Assembly: GCA_964035795.1 (NCBI GenBank)
Contig: OZ038326.1
Location: 8,773,700 to 8,837,699, forward strand
Reading direction: 5' to 3'
Length of the DNA stretch: 64,000 nt
DNA from: Pterobdella sp. o SKG-2022
Taxonomy: Eukaryota > Annelida > Clitellata > Hirudinida > Piscicolidae
Shown: positions 30,344 to 60,490 of the stretch, piece after piece
How the letters are laid out: every line of letters starts with the position of its first letter
Position numbering within the stretch: the first letter of the stretch is position 1
Program-made: the position numbers and the translations under genes
Notes under the pieces: model-generated
The model's database searches: none
What the model was told of the DNA's origin: nothing
What the model saw: the letters and a program-made list of their open reading frames with translations, nothing else

Positions 30344-33300
30344 TCAAACCCGCGGAAGACTTGCACACCTCACAATTGCCAGATATATGAAAAGATTCGG
30401 GATGGATGGATAAGTGAGAGTATTAAAAATATGGACTTTTTTACGCCACCTACACTTGCAGATTTTGCCATAGATGTTACAAATATTGCTATACGGCATT
30501 GGGCAAATAGCATTCTGACGAGTAGTGTGCACTGAGCTGACTTTCTCATGCTTGGCCGAAGGAACACGACGTCGATGGAACCTTAAATGACTCAGAAAAC
30601 CCGCCCTGCTCAAACATGGTCTCCCACAATGACCGCACGTCAGTTCTGTTACATGCTCGGTGATGTTTCCTGTCCGGAGGTCGAGTTTAAGTCTAGCGTG
30701 TTTCCGTCTGCTTTCCTCAAAACGACCGGTTGCTTCAAAACTTACTTTCCTCCAAGTTAAGCTGTTTTGCGCTTGTGTTTCCCATGAAACGGAGTTTATA
30801 TCGCTTTTTTTGAAGGTTTGTTTCAAGCAATCTTTGAATCGTTTTTTGGGTTGTGAGCCAATCTTTTTCCATCGGTAAGTTGCCCATAAAATATTTGCTT
30901 TGGAATCCGTTTGTTGGGCAATCTTACTAAGTGACCGCTCCACCTGAGCTGTTGCTTGGAGATTAGGACTTCGATGCTACCGATATTTGACATCTCAAGT
31001 GTTTCGGTGTCGCTGATGTGCATCTGCCATTTTATGTCCAGAATCTTACGCAAACACTGTTGGTGAAAACGCTCAAGTTGATTCAGGTGCCTGGTATATA
31101 TGGTCTAAGTTTCACTAGCATAAGGAAAGACAGTTAAAACACACGCATTATAAACTTTAACCTTCGTGCGTTTAGAGATACCATGGCGACTCCAAAGACG
31201 CTTATGCAAGATGACAAATGCGTGGCTGGCTTTGCTTATTCTTAAACCCACCTCATCATCAATGGAGTTACTGCAATTGAGAGTACTTCCAAGATATGCA
31301 AACTTTGGAATGACTGCCAGCTTTTGTCCGTAGACATAGATCGATGGCTCGACATATGTTTTTCAAGAGTTGGTTGGTACATCAAAACAGTTTTCTTCAA
31401 ACTGATAGTCAACCCCAATGCAGTGCACGCAGCTTCAAAAGAATCCATTAGGTGCTGCATTTCCATCTCGGTGTGAGTCAGCAAAGCACAGTCGTCTGCA
31501 TAAAGCAATTCACGTATCACGCTCATCATTGTTTGGTTCTGGTAGTGAAGCGTTTGATGTTAAAAAGCTTACTAGTGGTTCGATGGTAAATGTAGAAACC
31601 TTCGCTACTATCCTTGAAAGCTAATTGAAACACCATAGAAAAATAAAGCGCAAATGGTGTTGGAGCTAGTGTATCTCCCTGCTTGACACCGTTTTCTACA
31701 GTGATATGTTCTGCAAGTTTGCCCCCGATATTCAGCATAGTTTTCATGTCGTGGTGGAAAAGTTTTAAGATAGAAATCAACTTCTCTGGACAGCCTAACT
31801 TTCCAAGAATCAACCAAAGCGCTTTACGGTTTACTGTATCAAAGGCCTTAGTGAGGTCAATGAACACTTGAAAAAGATCTCTGCACTGTTCCTGACATTT
31901 TTCTTGCAGTTGTCTGATTGTGAATATCACATCAACTGTCCCTCGACCACTTCTAAACCCACACTGGGATTCTGGCAAAACATTATCGGCAATGTGAAGA
32001 TTAATTCTTTTGAAAATAATGCGACTAAGAATTTTACCCACAACTGATAAAAGTGAGATTCCTCGGTAGTTGCTGCAATCGTTTTTAGGACCCTTTCCTT
32101 TATAAAGCACAACTAACAAAGAGTTTCTTCAATCCTCGGGAATAGTCTCAGTTCTCCAAGCTGTTTGTAATAGAGTAGTCAGACGCCCCATCAACACTGG
32201 ACCAGCACAATGAAAGGATTCTGTGAGAAGGACGTTCACATCAGGGGATTTACCAGAGTTCAGTTTTTGGACTGCCTCTTCCACTTCCTGTGCTGTAATT
32301 TCTTCACCCAAAGTGTCTTCAACCGGTTTAGTTGGAATGGATTCAACTAGCTCTGAATTGAATTCTGAAGGTCTATTTAGAAGATCGTCAGTGTTCTTTC
32401 CATCTGTTTAAGATGCCGAATGGGTCGCGAATGAGATGCTTATTATCTTTGCTTCTCAAAGGCGTGATAGAGAAACTAGAAGGGCCATAAACTTCGCGCA
32501 ATAGACTGTAAAATACTTTGGTGTTCTTAATGTCAGCTGCTAATTGGATCTCATCAGCCCTCTTACTCCACCAAGTATTTTGCATCTTTCTTAATTCGCG
32601 CTGTATTTCGGTTTTGATGGAATTAAACCTGGATTTCAAACTTAATAAATCATGAGAACCGGTCACGCACTTGGATAAAACATTATATGCCTTTGACTTA
32701 GATTCTAGTAATGACTGTATTGTCACATCGTTTTCATCAAACCAGTCTCGGTTTTTACGCTTTCTAAAGCCCAGTATTCTCTCACAAGCGATATATACAG
32801 AGACCTTAAAGTTTTTCTATGAATTTTCGCAAGTTATATTTTCCATTTCCCTTACTAGTTTTTCTTTAACAGCAGCATTTTTTAGACCGGCTACATTGAG
32901 GCGTTTAGGTAATTTGGTTCCACAACTACGGTTCCTAGGCTTAACCACAAAGTTCAACTTACCTCGAACAAGTCGGTGGTCAGTCCAACATTCAGCACCT
33001 CGCATAGCACGGACGATTTGTACACGCCTTCTGACCAACAAAAAATCTATTAAGTGCCATTGTTTTGAGCCAGGGTGCATCCAGGTAGTTTTGAACTTGT
33101 CCTTCATTTGGAACATAGTGTTGGTTATCTGAAACCCCTTTTCCGTGCAGAATTGTAGCAGCATTAAGCCGTTGCTATTAAGTTTTCCGATGCCATGTTT
33201 ACCTAAAACGTTTCTGCATCTTTTCCGACTCTTGCATTAAAATCACCCAGTATAACGACTTTATCGGCCGAAGGGATCTTAGCAACAAGTTGCCTCAGGC

Positions 33301-33790
33301 CCTGATAGAAATACATTTTTGTTTCTTCTCATGTGTGTAATGTTGGTGCATACACGCTTACAAAAGTAGCATACTGACCACGAGTCAAAGGAACTCTCAT
33401 TGATAAAATTCGGTCATTTATACCGCAAGGAAGCTTTTCTAGATAAGAAAGAAGAGAAGTTTTAACTGCAAAAGCCACACCAGATTCTTTTTTTACTTCC
33501 ATGCGGCTTACCTTTCCAAAAGAAAGTGTAACCTCCGTCTGAAACATTTCCTTCACCTGTCAGTCGGGTTTTAGATAATGCCACAATGTCTAAGCCATAG
33601 AGTTGAAGCTCCCTAGAGATTAAAGCAGTGCGTCTTTCATAACGCTTACTCGATGCTGGCAAATCTGAAAGCGTACGAACATTCCAAAAGCCAATCAACA
33701 TGTTTTTTATTCTTTTTTTCGCAGAAGCTGGATTACGACCGAGCCCAGGCTGCGATACCCTGGGACACCTGCCGGGCCAAACAATGGAAC
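30344..33790 (-). mobile_element. Nearly full-length LINE with C-terminal C2H2 finger
   Basis: Minus strand. The 5' part and endonuclease are at 33790-33170 (MLIGFWNVRTLSDLPASSKR, ALSKTRL, KVVILGDFNARVGKDA), and the endonuclease end at 33164-32817 (TTWMHPGSKQWHLIDFLLVR, CWTDHRLVRGKLNF). The linker is at 32726-32388, then GEEITAQEVEEAV at 32311. RT is at 32119-31526 (NDCSNYRGISLLSVVGKILS, FIDLTKAFDTVNRKAL, GVKQGDTLAPTPFALYF) and 31529-31242 with intact LLYADDCALLT. The C-terminus is at 31053-30560 (LRWSGHLVRL) and ends in a finger CGHCGRPCLSRAGFLSHLRF. A handful of frameshifts break an otherwise well-preserved element, which belongs with those at 9375-12095 and 44870-47490. Confidence 0.88.
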
Positions 33791-33859
33791 TTACACAGTC
33801 ATAACTACAGTCATTTTATGTTAATGTTTTATGGTAAGGCCATAGTTACCGAAGTTGTG

Positions 33860-33998
33860 CGTTAGCTCAGAATGACAGTCTATAAAAATCGTATTAAATA
33901 AATGACCGATTTTATATATTACTTTATTATAGTATCAATAATCTAAGCCGACTGCTGTCAACCCCAGTTACGGAACATGTACAGCACTATTGTCTAAT
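33860..33998 (-). repeat. Truncated copy of the 443-bp TIR element
   Basis: On the minus strand from 33998: ATTAGACAATAGTGCTGTAC, then GACAGCAGTCGGCTTAGATT and AATAAAGTAATATATAAAAT, ending at TATAGACTGTCATTCTGAGC. This follows the first 140 bp of the element at 44083-44525. The other end is missing. It lies immediately 5' of the LINE ending at 33790. Confidence 0.65.
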
Positions 33999-34082
33999 TA
34001 GAATAAAAAATGGGTTTTTATTTTATTTCCAATTCATAAAAACTTAAAATTTTAAAGTTGCTGTTACGTCATGCATAATTAC

Positions 34083-51593
<17,511 letters not shown>

Positions 51594-51785
51594 CGAAATA
51601 ATTAAAGAAGTGAAATCGTCTGCAAAATTGTAGCAGAGTTGTGCATTATATTGACAAAATATAAACTAAAAAAACTTTTTTATTCGAATATTATAGAAAA
51701 TATTTTAAAATTTTTCTTTATTGAAAGATAGTTTATGCGATGATTATAAATTTCAAATTTATTTTTCGCGCCTTCTTGTTACATT

Positions 51786-54470
51786 TTAGTTCTCCTCAGA
51801 CTTTCCAGCATCATCAGTACAACTGTCAAAAACAAATTCAATTGAAGTCCTCCACTCAAAAACATCAACATAGCTCACTTACTTTTTTTTTATTGGTACC
51901 ATATTTAAACTGAAAAAAATATTAATAATTTAATAGCAACAAAGAACGATGAAGTAGAAATAAAAAAAAAACGGAACTGGTCTAAGTAGTGCATCACGTC
52001 AGAGAATCCATGTTTGATCGCCTCATACACCATCACACCAGTGCATCTTCATATTTTAACCATCAGTCAAATAAGTTTTAAAAAGGAAACATACGATAGT
52101 AACCTAAGTCCCTTGCGAGGAAGACAGAAGCTGCAGTTGCAAACATCCCTACAGACCGGACAACACCACAGCTAAAATATATATAATCATTTTAAAGCCA
52201 CATAAATTACGTTTTAAAAGATTAAGAGAATCTGCTTTTTGTGAATTATGACGTTACAAATTATGGAAGATTTTCAGGTCATGCTCAAGTAATGTATCTC
52301 ACCCTGATGGAAAACGTCCAGATGGGATGAGATTACTACCATACGGTCAAATGATGGTTTGGGATTTTTACTTGCAGAAACACTATTGTTTCTGGCCACA
52401 TTTCAATATCTGCATTCTGTTCTAAAAGTAGCCGAAAATGCAGACAGCTAAGTTGACAATATATATCAACCTTTATTGTCATCTATAAAGGGGAATGCTC
52501 TTGCAAGAGTACTTATATTGGTGAAACTCTGAGGAGCTCCTATACTAGATGAGTGAAGCACGAATCAGATAAAGGTAGTTCTGAACCTGCCAAGCATCTC
52601 ATTGAAAATCCTACCCATAGGTTCACATGGAACATCTTGGACAGAGCCTCTATTAATACAAGGAAGAGGAAGATCTTAGAAGCATACCACCCATGTTAAA
52701 TGATCAATTGGACATTAAGTGGCTAACTTTGTTTTGCTTTGGCATCACTTAATGGCTGGGTATTTTCAAGCTTGGTTACTTCTCTTTTTATGTTATTATC
52801 TCACCTTGTAATTAACACTAATTTCATTTTCCACCTGGTATTTTCTACAAATCAAGAAAAAATCTCTATAGCAAACTTATGAATGGCTGTTTTAAATCGT
52901 TTTACAAATTAGAGAAAATTTTAAAAACAATTTAATTTCAAAAATATTAATATAAATAGCCCATTTTTTAATCTTCTAAAATGAACAATAAAAATGAATG
53001 AAGCTAAACAGTGATATGGAACGAACATCATCCAGCAATGCTTCCCTTGCATCTTCTCCATAACGATTCTTGAGGCAAACTCCACAAAACTTTAAATATT
53101 TGATTTAAATTTTTTATTTTCAAAAGATTGGAATTTCTTTAAAAAGTGCTCACCTGTCCTTGAATGCCTCTGCATTGTCCAGATCGACAAATTGTTTTAG
53201 TGTCACTAGTCTTTTGCCTACATTGGTGGCATGTTGACAACTGAAATCAAAATGGTGTTTTACAAAGTTATAAGCAATAGGAGGCCCATACATAATCTCC
53301 CTTGTACTTCTTTTTGATGCTGGCATCCATGTGCACTGCTTGTAACTCTGCCTCACTCACATCACTTGCTTTTGAAAACTTAACCTTCAATTCAGAAGTC
53401 TGCAATAATATTCAATAATAATAAATAAAGAATATCCTTATTAGATTATACTGCTGTAGATGTCCCAGTAGCTGGGGTATACAGCAGTCGGCTAATGAAA
53501 GCCATTTTTAATTGGGACAAAGTTTTCATAGAACTGCCAGCCCAAGCTAACCTCCAACTTGAAACTATCAGATTTCAAGAAATGCCTTTCCCACACTAAG
53601 GCAGTTTGCCTTGCCATTGTCAATAAAGAATGATCCTCCACCAAGCCAAATGACAACGATACCAGGATATCAGTTTGTCGATACCCGTTACTGAAGTCTA
53701 CTGTTATCCAGGTTATAACAGGAAAGCAGTCTCAAATTGGAGATGCTGTCTTCAGTGCAGTTTAACGTCATGCCCAGGACCATTCAATACTCAAGTTAAT
53801 AGAATTTAATAATGGTCTTACAAAAAGTTCAATATCAAATATGGCTAATTGAAAATGACACTAAAAAATACTAAACGAATAAAAAATGGATTTTGAAACA
53901 CTTACAACTCTTACTTTCCTTTTAATAATTTCCTTTTCTGAATCAGAATCCTCATAATTACTAGTGATTTCTTTTTCATGCACCTTTATTGTAATGGTCA
54001 TTTAATAACATATCTTTAATAGCTAATTTAAAATCCGTTCATATAAAATTTATAAAAAGAAATTATTAACCATATGAAAATTTTCTGCCATTTTTGAAAA
54101 GTGTCTCGTCACTCTCCGTGGCAAACTTTTTTTCTTTACAACCTTTTCAGCCACTTCAAAACGAGCCTGAATTTTGTAGTTTCAAATTAAACTGATTAAT
54201 CATTCATGATTATTAGGTATTATATGCAAGAAACTCCATTGCCAAATTATTAAAGTGAAAGAAATTGATAACCGCCTTTTTTCTTGGTGCTTCACCACGA
54301 CACTTCGTGTGGTTTAAGTCTTCCAACTGTGAGGCGATTTGAAATAATACATTGAACATATTTTTAATATTTTTATTTACAAAAGAAAATATTACAAATT
54401 TCATGTTTTCTTCTCGTTTTTTAGCAAGATATTTCATTATATCGATTTCGAAAAAGTCAATTTCAGACAT
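51786..54470 (-). CDS. CDCA7: CDCA7-type zinc-finger protein (4CXXC_R1), 11 exons, about 253 aa
   Basis: CDCA7 recruits the chromatin remodeller HELLS (LSH) and supports DNA-methylation maintenance in the nucleus. Exons on the minus strand: 54470-54396, 54326-54273, 54166-54071, 53983-53906, 53399-53292, 53240-53154, 53089-53027, 52171-52104, 52046-51978, 51909-51883 and 51822-51786. All junctions are GT-AG with matching phases, 762 nt in total. The basic N-terminal half (exon 3 [17 protein letters not shown]) precedes the zinc domain: exon 6 [20 protein letters not shown], exon 7 [20 protein letters not shown], exon 8 [15 protein letters not shown], exon 9 [18 protein letters not shown]. All the expected CxxC pairs are present. 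The last two tiny exons (KYGT/NMVP region, then [10 protein letters not shown]) rest on phase alone. The 54.47-kb start is the first Met of an open exon. A Penelope scrap and a TIR element lie in introns 7 and 4. Confidence 0.9.
52440..52745 (+). mobile_element. Penelope-like element fragment: GIY-YIG endonuclease
   Basis: A plus frame from about 52478 reads [19 protein letters not shown], then (after a TGA at a usual Trp) [19 protein letters not shown] and [12 protein letters not shown], with [13 protein letters not shown] after one frameshift. This is the GIY-YIG nuclease that follows the RT of many Penelope-like retroelements. It lies antisense in CDCA7 intron 7 (between exons 53027 and 52171). 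No RT block is recognisable upstream. Confidence 0.7.
53440..53800 (+). mobile_element. 443-bp TIR element, 3'-truncated copy in CDCA7 intron 4
   Basis: It begins ATTAGATTATACTGCTGTAG and keeps GTATACAGCAGTCGGCTAAT, CACACTAAGGCAGTTTGCCT, TGCCATTGTCAATAAAG, TGACAACGATACCAGGATAT and GTTTAACGTCATGCCCAGGA, all colinear with 44083-44525. Similarity fades at about 53795, without the right terminal repeat. Confidence 0.8.
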
Positions 54471-55060
54471 TTTGTTTAATTTTTGTATTTTTTTTTGGTA
54501 TATTCAAGTTTCGCGCATTTACGTCGTAGAAATAAGCCATGTATTTTGCAGAAGAGGGTATTTTGAAATTTTTTGATTGGTTAAGTATTTCTATAAGCTG
54601 ATTGGTTGGAATAACTAGAACAGAAAAAACAAAAGTAAACTTGCTAAACATGCAGGAAATTATAGTTGCTTTGAAAATTTCGTTATCCATATTGGAGTCG
54701 TTTTGAGAATTTAAAATTTGTCTAATTACCATTTATACAACTTTGGATTTTTTAAATTTTCGTGTTTATTTGAAGTTATCAATATTGTTGTTTGAATATT
54801 AGTAGTATTGATAATGTATACTTGTTCAGAATATGATTCTGTAAAGTATTAGAAAAAGCAAGCAAAAGACATCAAGTTTGAAAATTTGAAATATTACTTG
54901 CAAATTTAATAATTAATTTTAAAAATTGTAAAATATCATTTTAAAAAATTACCAATACAACTATTTTTTTAAAGTAAACTATAAATCAAAAAAAGTAAAT
55001 TACAGCTTTATTTTGAAAATTAAAATTTCATATTAATTATAATTTATGAAAAAAAGGATT
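54471..55060. promoter_or_regulatory. CDCA7 5' flank
   Basis: This holds the 46-bp sequence shared with 18323-18368 (at 54553-54598), including ATTGG (CCAAT) boxes near 54577 and 54602. The rest to 55060 is AT-rich with no gene. Promoter function is inferred from position only. Confidence 0.3.
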
Positions 55061-55140
55061 AAGATAGAAAGGAAGGAGGGCAGAGGCAAGAAAGGATGCT
55101 GGCAGCATTGCCACAAGCAATAGCCAGAGAGATCGAAACC
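55060..55140 (+). repeat. Segment repeated at 25915-25990
   Basis: The plus frame reads RQERMLAALPQAIAREI and ends in TAA after a few more codons. It matches 25925-25975 in both sequence and frame. Confidence 0.45.
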
Positions 55141-55344
55141 AAACTGCTTCCAGAGTAATTATCGTGTATATAAATTTGTGTAAAAAAAAATCATTCTAAC
55201 ACAATTTTGTGCGTACAATTAATTTTCACAGAAAAAAGTGCATGAAATTGTTTGGGACTTAAAAAAATGAAGTTAAAAATTTAGAAAGTTTGTGTTTTTT
55301 AAAACACGTTTTCCTCATTTTTATTTGGTTTCAATCAATTATCA

Positions 55345-56560
55345 CTCAGAATTTGAATGCTGGAAATGTGAAACAGAAGACCAGACATCATCAAGATTTG
55401 TTTTTGAAAAAATAATGATAATTACTACAAAAAATATTTTCATTGCCACAGGAAAGAGGTTTACATGCCATCTACTCGCACTCAGGAGAATCATAGAAAA
55501 ATTGCATAACCACAAGAAAAGCTGTGATAACTTTTATCAATTTCAAAAAAGCATTTGATTTGATAGACTGGTCTCAAATGCTCAAATCTTTGCTGCTTAT
55601 GGAATTTTCCCATGCAAAATGAGTGAGGTATGAAAACACTACAGCTCTTGTGATGACTCTGGAAGGTAATACTGATATCTTTTAGGTCGATACTGGCGTT
55701 TCACAAGGGAACCCACTCACCTCATTTCTTTTCATCATTTGCTTAGATTATACTCTCAGCACCTCAATTTTTCCTCCAGATGGATTGACTCTTAAGAGAA
55801 GAGGAAGTCATAGAGTCCCTCGTGAGATACTCACCAAACTTGCATTTGTCAATGACATCGCTTTGATGGAAGATGATCAACAAAGCTGAGTCTCTTCTTC
55901 ACAAAATTGAGACCACAACTCAAAAAATAGGTCTCTTTCTCAATGCAAGCAACGCTAAAGCAATGCATTTCAATCCCTCTGTAGAGAGTCATATTCATGC
56001 TATGAATGGTGACGAAATTGAAAAGGTTGGTGATTTTCTTTACTTAGGAGGTTACACCAACTCTTCATGAGAGATCAACACCCAAATCGGAAAATCATGA
56101 AACGCTTTCAACTCTCTAGAAAAAATCTGAAACTCTTGCATTACTACAGAAACATAAGTTAGGATTTTTAAATTTACTGTTAAGTCTATCCTGAATTTTG
56201 GGTAATGAACAGCGCTGCAGGGAAGAAAGTTAATGGTACCTACACTCGCATGCTCCGATGAGTCAAAAATATCTCCTGGAAGGACCGCCTATCAAATGCT
56301 CAGCTAGACGGTCAAATTCCAAAGTTGTCTACCATAAAAGAAGACGGTTAGCGCTTGCTGGACATGTAACTTGGCACAACGAGCCTGCAAAAACTCTGTT
56401 GTTCTGAACGCTGGAAGAGTGTCGTAGAAGAGGTCGTCCAAGTATAACACTGGAAGACGTACTTCAAAAAGACACAGGGCTAACTTTTAACGAATTACGT
56501 ACTGCTATGGATAATAGACAAGTATGGAGAAAAAATTACGTCGTCACCGAACTGAAGATC
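55345..56560 (+). mobile_element. Degenerate LINE RT
   Basis: RT motif A reads FINFKKAFDLIDW (Asn for the catalytic Asp) near 55535. GVSQGNPLTSFLFIICLDYT is near 55695. The catalytic box reads FVNDIALM in place of FADD near 55850. 55873-56070 carries ETTTQKIGLFLNASNAKAM and DFLYLGGYTNSS. Tail blocks near 56350-56540 read LALAGHVTWHNEPAKTLL and RRRGRPSITLEDVLQKDT. Both catalytic sites are changed and the frame is broken several times, so it is dead. Confidence 0.75.
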
Positions 56561-56789
56561 GGAGGCATTACTAATACTACTACTTTGTCGCTTTTCTAGT
56601 TCAATAAATTAGTTTAAAGTTTGAGTTTGTTCTTTGAAAAAATATTTAGAACAGAAATCGTTATAAAAATGTTTTACTTTAAGGTAGCTTTTTGGGAGTT
56701 GGCGGATGCATAGAGATTATTGATGAAAATTCGGCAATATTAAATTTTTGTAGTGAATCATCATTTTTTTTCAATACCCTGAACACCCT

Positions 56790-59270
56790 TGTTTTGGTTG
56801 GGTGCTCTTCATATCCCCATCAAGACCGTCCAGTGGTTGAGGAGCTCAGCCGCTCTCATGGGGTTGGTCCACAGACTCGGACCCAGTGTGGTACTTATTT
56901 TGGGGCAAGTGAAGAGGTGAGGGTAAGTATGACAGAGTGGGCATGATGGTGAGATTTTGTTGAGGTATGAGAAGATGATAGGTGATTTGTTTGATCTGAG
57001 CTGGGCGAGTTTGATGGTTTAAGGTGGTTTCAGAATCATGAATGGGTGGGGGTTGTTGAGGGTTTTGTTGTGAGTGGATGATATGGAGTCATGAACTATT
57101 TTTGTGTGTATTGTTTTCATGTTGTTTTTTATTTGTGTGTGAGAGGTGGTCTGGGAGGGGGGTTTGTTTAGGGTGTAGTTGTTGTTGTTGTTGAATGTGG
57201 ATTGTTTTTTGTATATGAAGTGGTGAGCGGGTGTAGGGGATGAGTGGGGTGGGGGGCTTTTTGTATGAGTTGTGATGCAGGAAGTTTGAGATGGTTTTGG
57301 AGTGGGAGGAATTTTGTCTCTGAGTGGAGGTGTTGGTGTCTTGGGTGCAGCCAGGGACTCTTCTCAGGGCTGCGTTTTTTGGAGTTTTTTGAGGGAGGTG
57401 GATGAGATGATGGGTGAGTAAATGGTGCTGGCATATTCGATGATGGGAAGGAGTAATGTTTTGTATGTGGTGATGAGTGTTTTCTTGCTTTTTCCCCAGT
57501 GTGTAGATGTGAGGAGTTTTAAGAGATTGAGTGTTTTTTTTTTGCTTTTGGGATGGTGTTGTTTGTGTAGGTGGAGAAGTTTAGTTTGGGGTCAAAAGTT
57601 AAGCCAAGGATGGTAGGGTTGGAAGTGGTGGGAATGGGAGTGTTGTTTATGTTGATGTTCAGTGGTTTGTTATATCCTGAAAGGTCGGGAATCATGAGTT
57701 TGGTTGTGGTTTTGGTAGGATTGATTTGTAGGTTGTTGTTGTGAGCCCATGAGTGTATCTTGTTATGATATGGAAGGAGGTTTTCGATAGCTATGTTGAT
57801 GTTATAGTGATGTCGTCTGCGTAGATGATGAGGTTGACTGAGTTGATTTTGGGGAGTGGTATGTCTGAGAGGTATATGTTGAAAAGTGTGGGTGATAGGA
57901 CGCCCCCTTGGGGAACTGCTGCTTTGATGTTTGTGTGTGGATGTGTGATTGTTGTATAAGGTGTATTGTTGGTGGTCTTTTAGATAGTCGGTATGAGGAG
58001 GAGAGTGAAGGGTTTTTTTTGGGTTTGGCGATAAAAACGATTTTGGAGGTTTTCCATGTTTGAGGTATGGTGTTTGTGTTGATTGCGGAGTTGAAAAGAT
58101 TGGTTAAGTGTTTGATGGCTATGGGTCCTAGGTATTTGAGGTGTTTGACGTTTATATTATCAGGTCCTGTGGAATTGTTGTTTTTTGATTGTTTTATTGC
58201 GTGAGTGGTTTCTGTTTCTGTGATTGTTATTGGGGTAAATATGAGTGATTTGGTGAGTTTGTTTATTATTATGTAAGTGGAGTTGGAGGAGTGTTTTGTG
58301 ATTGATTTAAAATATTTGTTTAGTGTATTGGCCTTTTGTGTGTCTCTGTAGGCTGTTTTGTTGTTGTGGGTGATGGTTGTGTTGGTGGGAGGGGTGGGTT
58401 TTTTAGGGTTGAAGGCCTTTACTGTAGACCATAGGACGTGGCATTTTTTCTTGTGATCCCAGTCGGCTTTCAGATACTCTTCCCATTTTTGTTTTTTGTG
58501 TTGTTGGATGAAGTGGTTGAGTGTGGGTAGTGAGGGATCTTTGTTATTAAGGGCTCTGGTGTGGTTTCGTTTAGATATGAGTGTGGTGATGTTATCGGAG
58601 AGTGAGATATGGGTGGGTTTTATTTTCCTTTGAGAATGTTTTGCGGTCTGATTCGGGTATAGCATTTGTAATGAGGTTGTTTTCTGTGTGGGGGTCTTTG
58701 TGGAGGAGGTTGTTTTCTGTGTGGGGGTCTTTGTGGAGGAGGTTGTTTTTGAGTGTGTGTTTTGTGTCCTTGGTGTATTGGGGCCAATTGGATTTTTTGT
58801 AGTTGGTAAGAGTTCTGAGGGGTTTAGTTGTGGGAATTTTGTTTTTTTTTGGATGTGATGAGGATGGGAAAATGGTCGAAGTTCAGAGCTTTAAGTGTTT
58901 GCCAAGTGAGTGAAGTTATGAGTTGGTTTCTGTGGTCCGTGAAGGGAGAGATTGTGAGTGAGCATTGAAGTCACCCGTGATTATGGAATTGGGAAGGCTT
59001 GTGAGGTGGATGAAGAGGTTGGTGATTGAGTTGTCTGTTGGTGTTGGGTGGGAGATAGACGTTTGAAATGTGTAGATTGGTGTGCTTGAGGTGTATTTTT
59101 ATGGTGAAGAGTTCGATTTTATTGGTGGTCAGGTTTAGGAGGGTGGGGATTTGTAGGAAAATGTTTTCATTATTAATAAAATCTTTTTTGCTTAGTAATG
59201 TTGTTGCTAGATTTCTTAGGACTTGTTGGTCCAAAGGTTTTATTTGCCGCATTATTATCAATGATTTTCA
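56790..59270 (-). mobile_element. Jockey-like LINE with A/C-rich coding strand
   Basis: Minus strand. Endonuclease is at 59261-58971 (NIFLQIPTLLNLTTNK, LHISNVYLPPNTN). The linker and RT start are at 58665-57985 (KKKCHVLWSTVKAFNPKKP, NNNSTGPDNINVKHLKYLGP, IPQTWKTSKIVFIAKPKK). An internal deletion near 57985 removes the RT fingers and motif A. Then AVPQGGVLSPTLFNIYLSDI and an intact IIYADDITITST lie at 57935-57800 in another frame. The C-terminal region is at 57434-57168, and a final LGPSLWTNPMRAAELLNHW is near 56870. The plus strand here is nearly free of C (G/T-rich), unlike all other LINEs in the window. Confidence 0.78.
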
Positions 59271-59870
59271 CCATTTTGTTCATTGTCTTCATACATTTTA
59301 ACGCATATTCTATAGATGCTTTTTTTATCTTTTAGTTCACTAACAACTTTATCAAATTCTTTTGATAATAGTTCGATGGATACATTATTTTGTTGTTGTT
59401 GTGAATTTTATGTTGATGGTTCTAATTGTGTCGAAAAATTATTTCTCCATCATTATCAGTTCTACTAGCGATGTAATGTATATGCTTACAGATTGTTTCA
59501 ATCCATAATCCACACATGAATGCAAACATGTTGGGCAATCAAGGCATAACGATTCTCTTGGCATCCTTCAGGTGTTTTTTGGTTGTTTCAACAGTTTAAC
59601 GTCGATTTATGGAAAAATTTAGTAAATTATTAAACAAAATAGCTAGAATTTCCCGCAATTTTTCTTACCATAATACGCTTAGTTTTTGGTTATTGTTTGT
59701 GCATTCAGTAAACGTTTATCTTTATTTTGTAAATTTTTCAACAGCAACATTTCCATATTAAGATTTTCATCATAGCTCTTCCTCATTTGAACAACATGCT
59801 TATTCCATTTTCCTTTGTTATTCTTTAAAAAAGCTTCTCTGCACTTTAGGGTGGTGTGCTTCATTACCTT
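59271..59870 (-). CDS. Hypothetical coding-like segments
   Basis: Two minus-strand frames look coding: 59864-59679 starts with ATG and reads TLKCREAFLKNNKGKWNKHV to its own stop, 61 residues, Lys/Asn-rich; about 59395-59262 reads SIELLSKEFDKVVSELKDKK and CVKMYEDNEQNGEN. They may be ORF1 debris of the adjoining LINE or exons of an unknown gene. No domain is recognised and no splice junction is convincing. Confidence 0.2.
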
Positions 59871-60490
59871 ATTGATGCCACTATTATTACCTTTATTTTT
59901 TATACCACAATGTATTTGTATTGTAATTTTCTTCCTTTTCTTACTGGTTGTTTACAGTGCTTTTCCATCCCATTGTGTGAGTAGACCTTTTGTATGCTAT
60001 TAAGTGTTTTTTTAATTATGTTTTTTTTGCATATCTAATATGATTAGTATAATAAATATAATTAATTTCAATACTTTCATTGCTGTGAATGCCTTTGTTA
60101 AGCTGCCTCCAATATTTTCATATATTATTTTTATTAAAACACTCGTATACATTGTTATAATTATTCCATTAAGTTATACATAATTGTTTTTTATATATAG
60201 TTATATATATCAATAATTAGTTCATGTTCGGTTTTTAATTTTTATTTCATTATTATTGCTTTATGCCCATCCATATATTTACGTGATAATGATTGAAAAT
60301 TAACTAGAATTTTTTAAGTTGACAACCTTTAGTAATTGAATATATTTGGTGCGATCAATGTCCAATTTTTGAAATAAATTAGTAAACATTGTTTTCCTTT
60401 CTAAATGTGATTTTTTCAAGTATCTAGCTGATGCGTCAGAGTCGCTACACAAGTTTATTAGATTACATTATTATTACAATATTAGATTAC
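59870..60490. other. AT-rich spacer without recognised gene
   Basis: Low-complexity AT-rich sequence. I see no gene, RNA or repeat that I can support. Confidence 0.5.
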
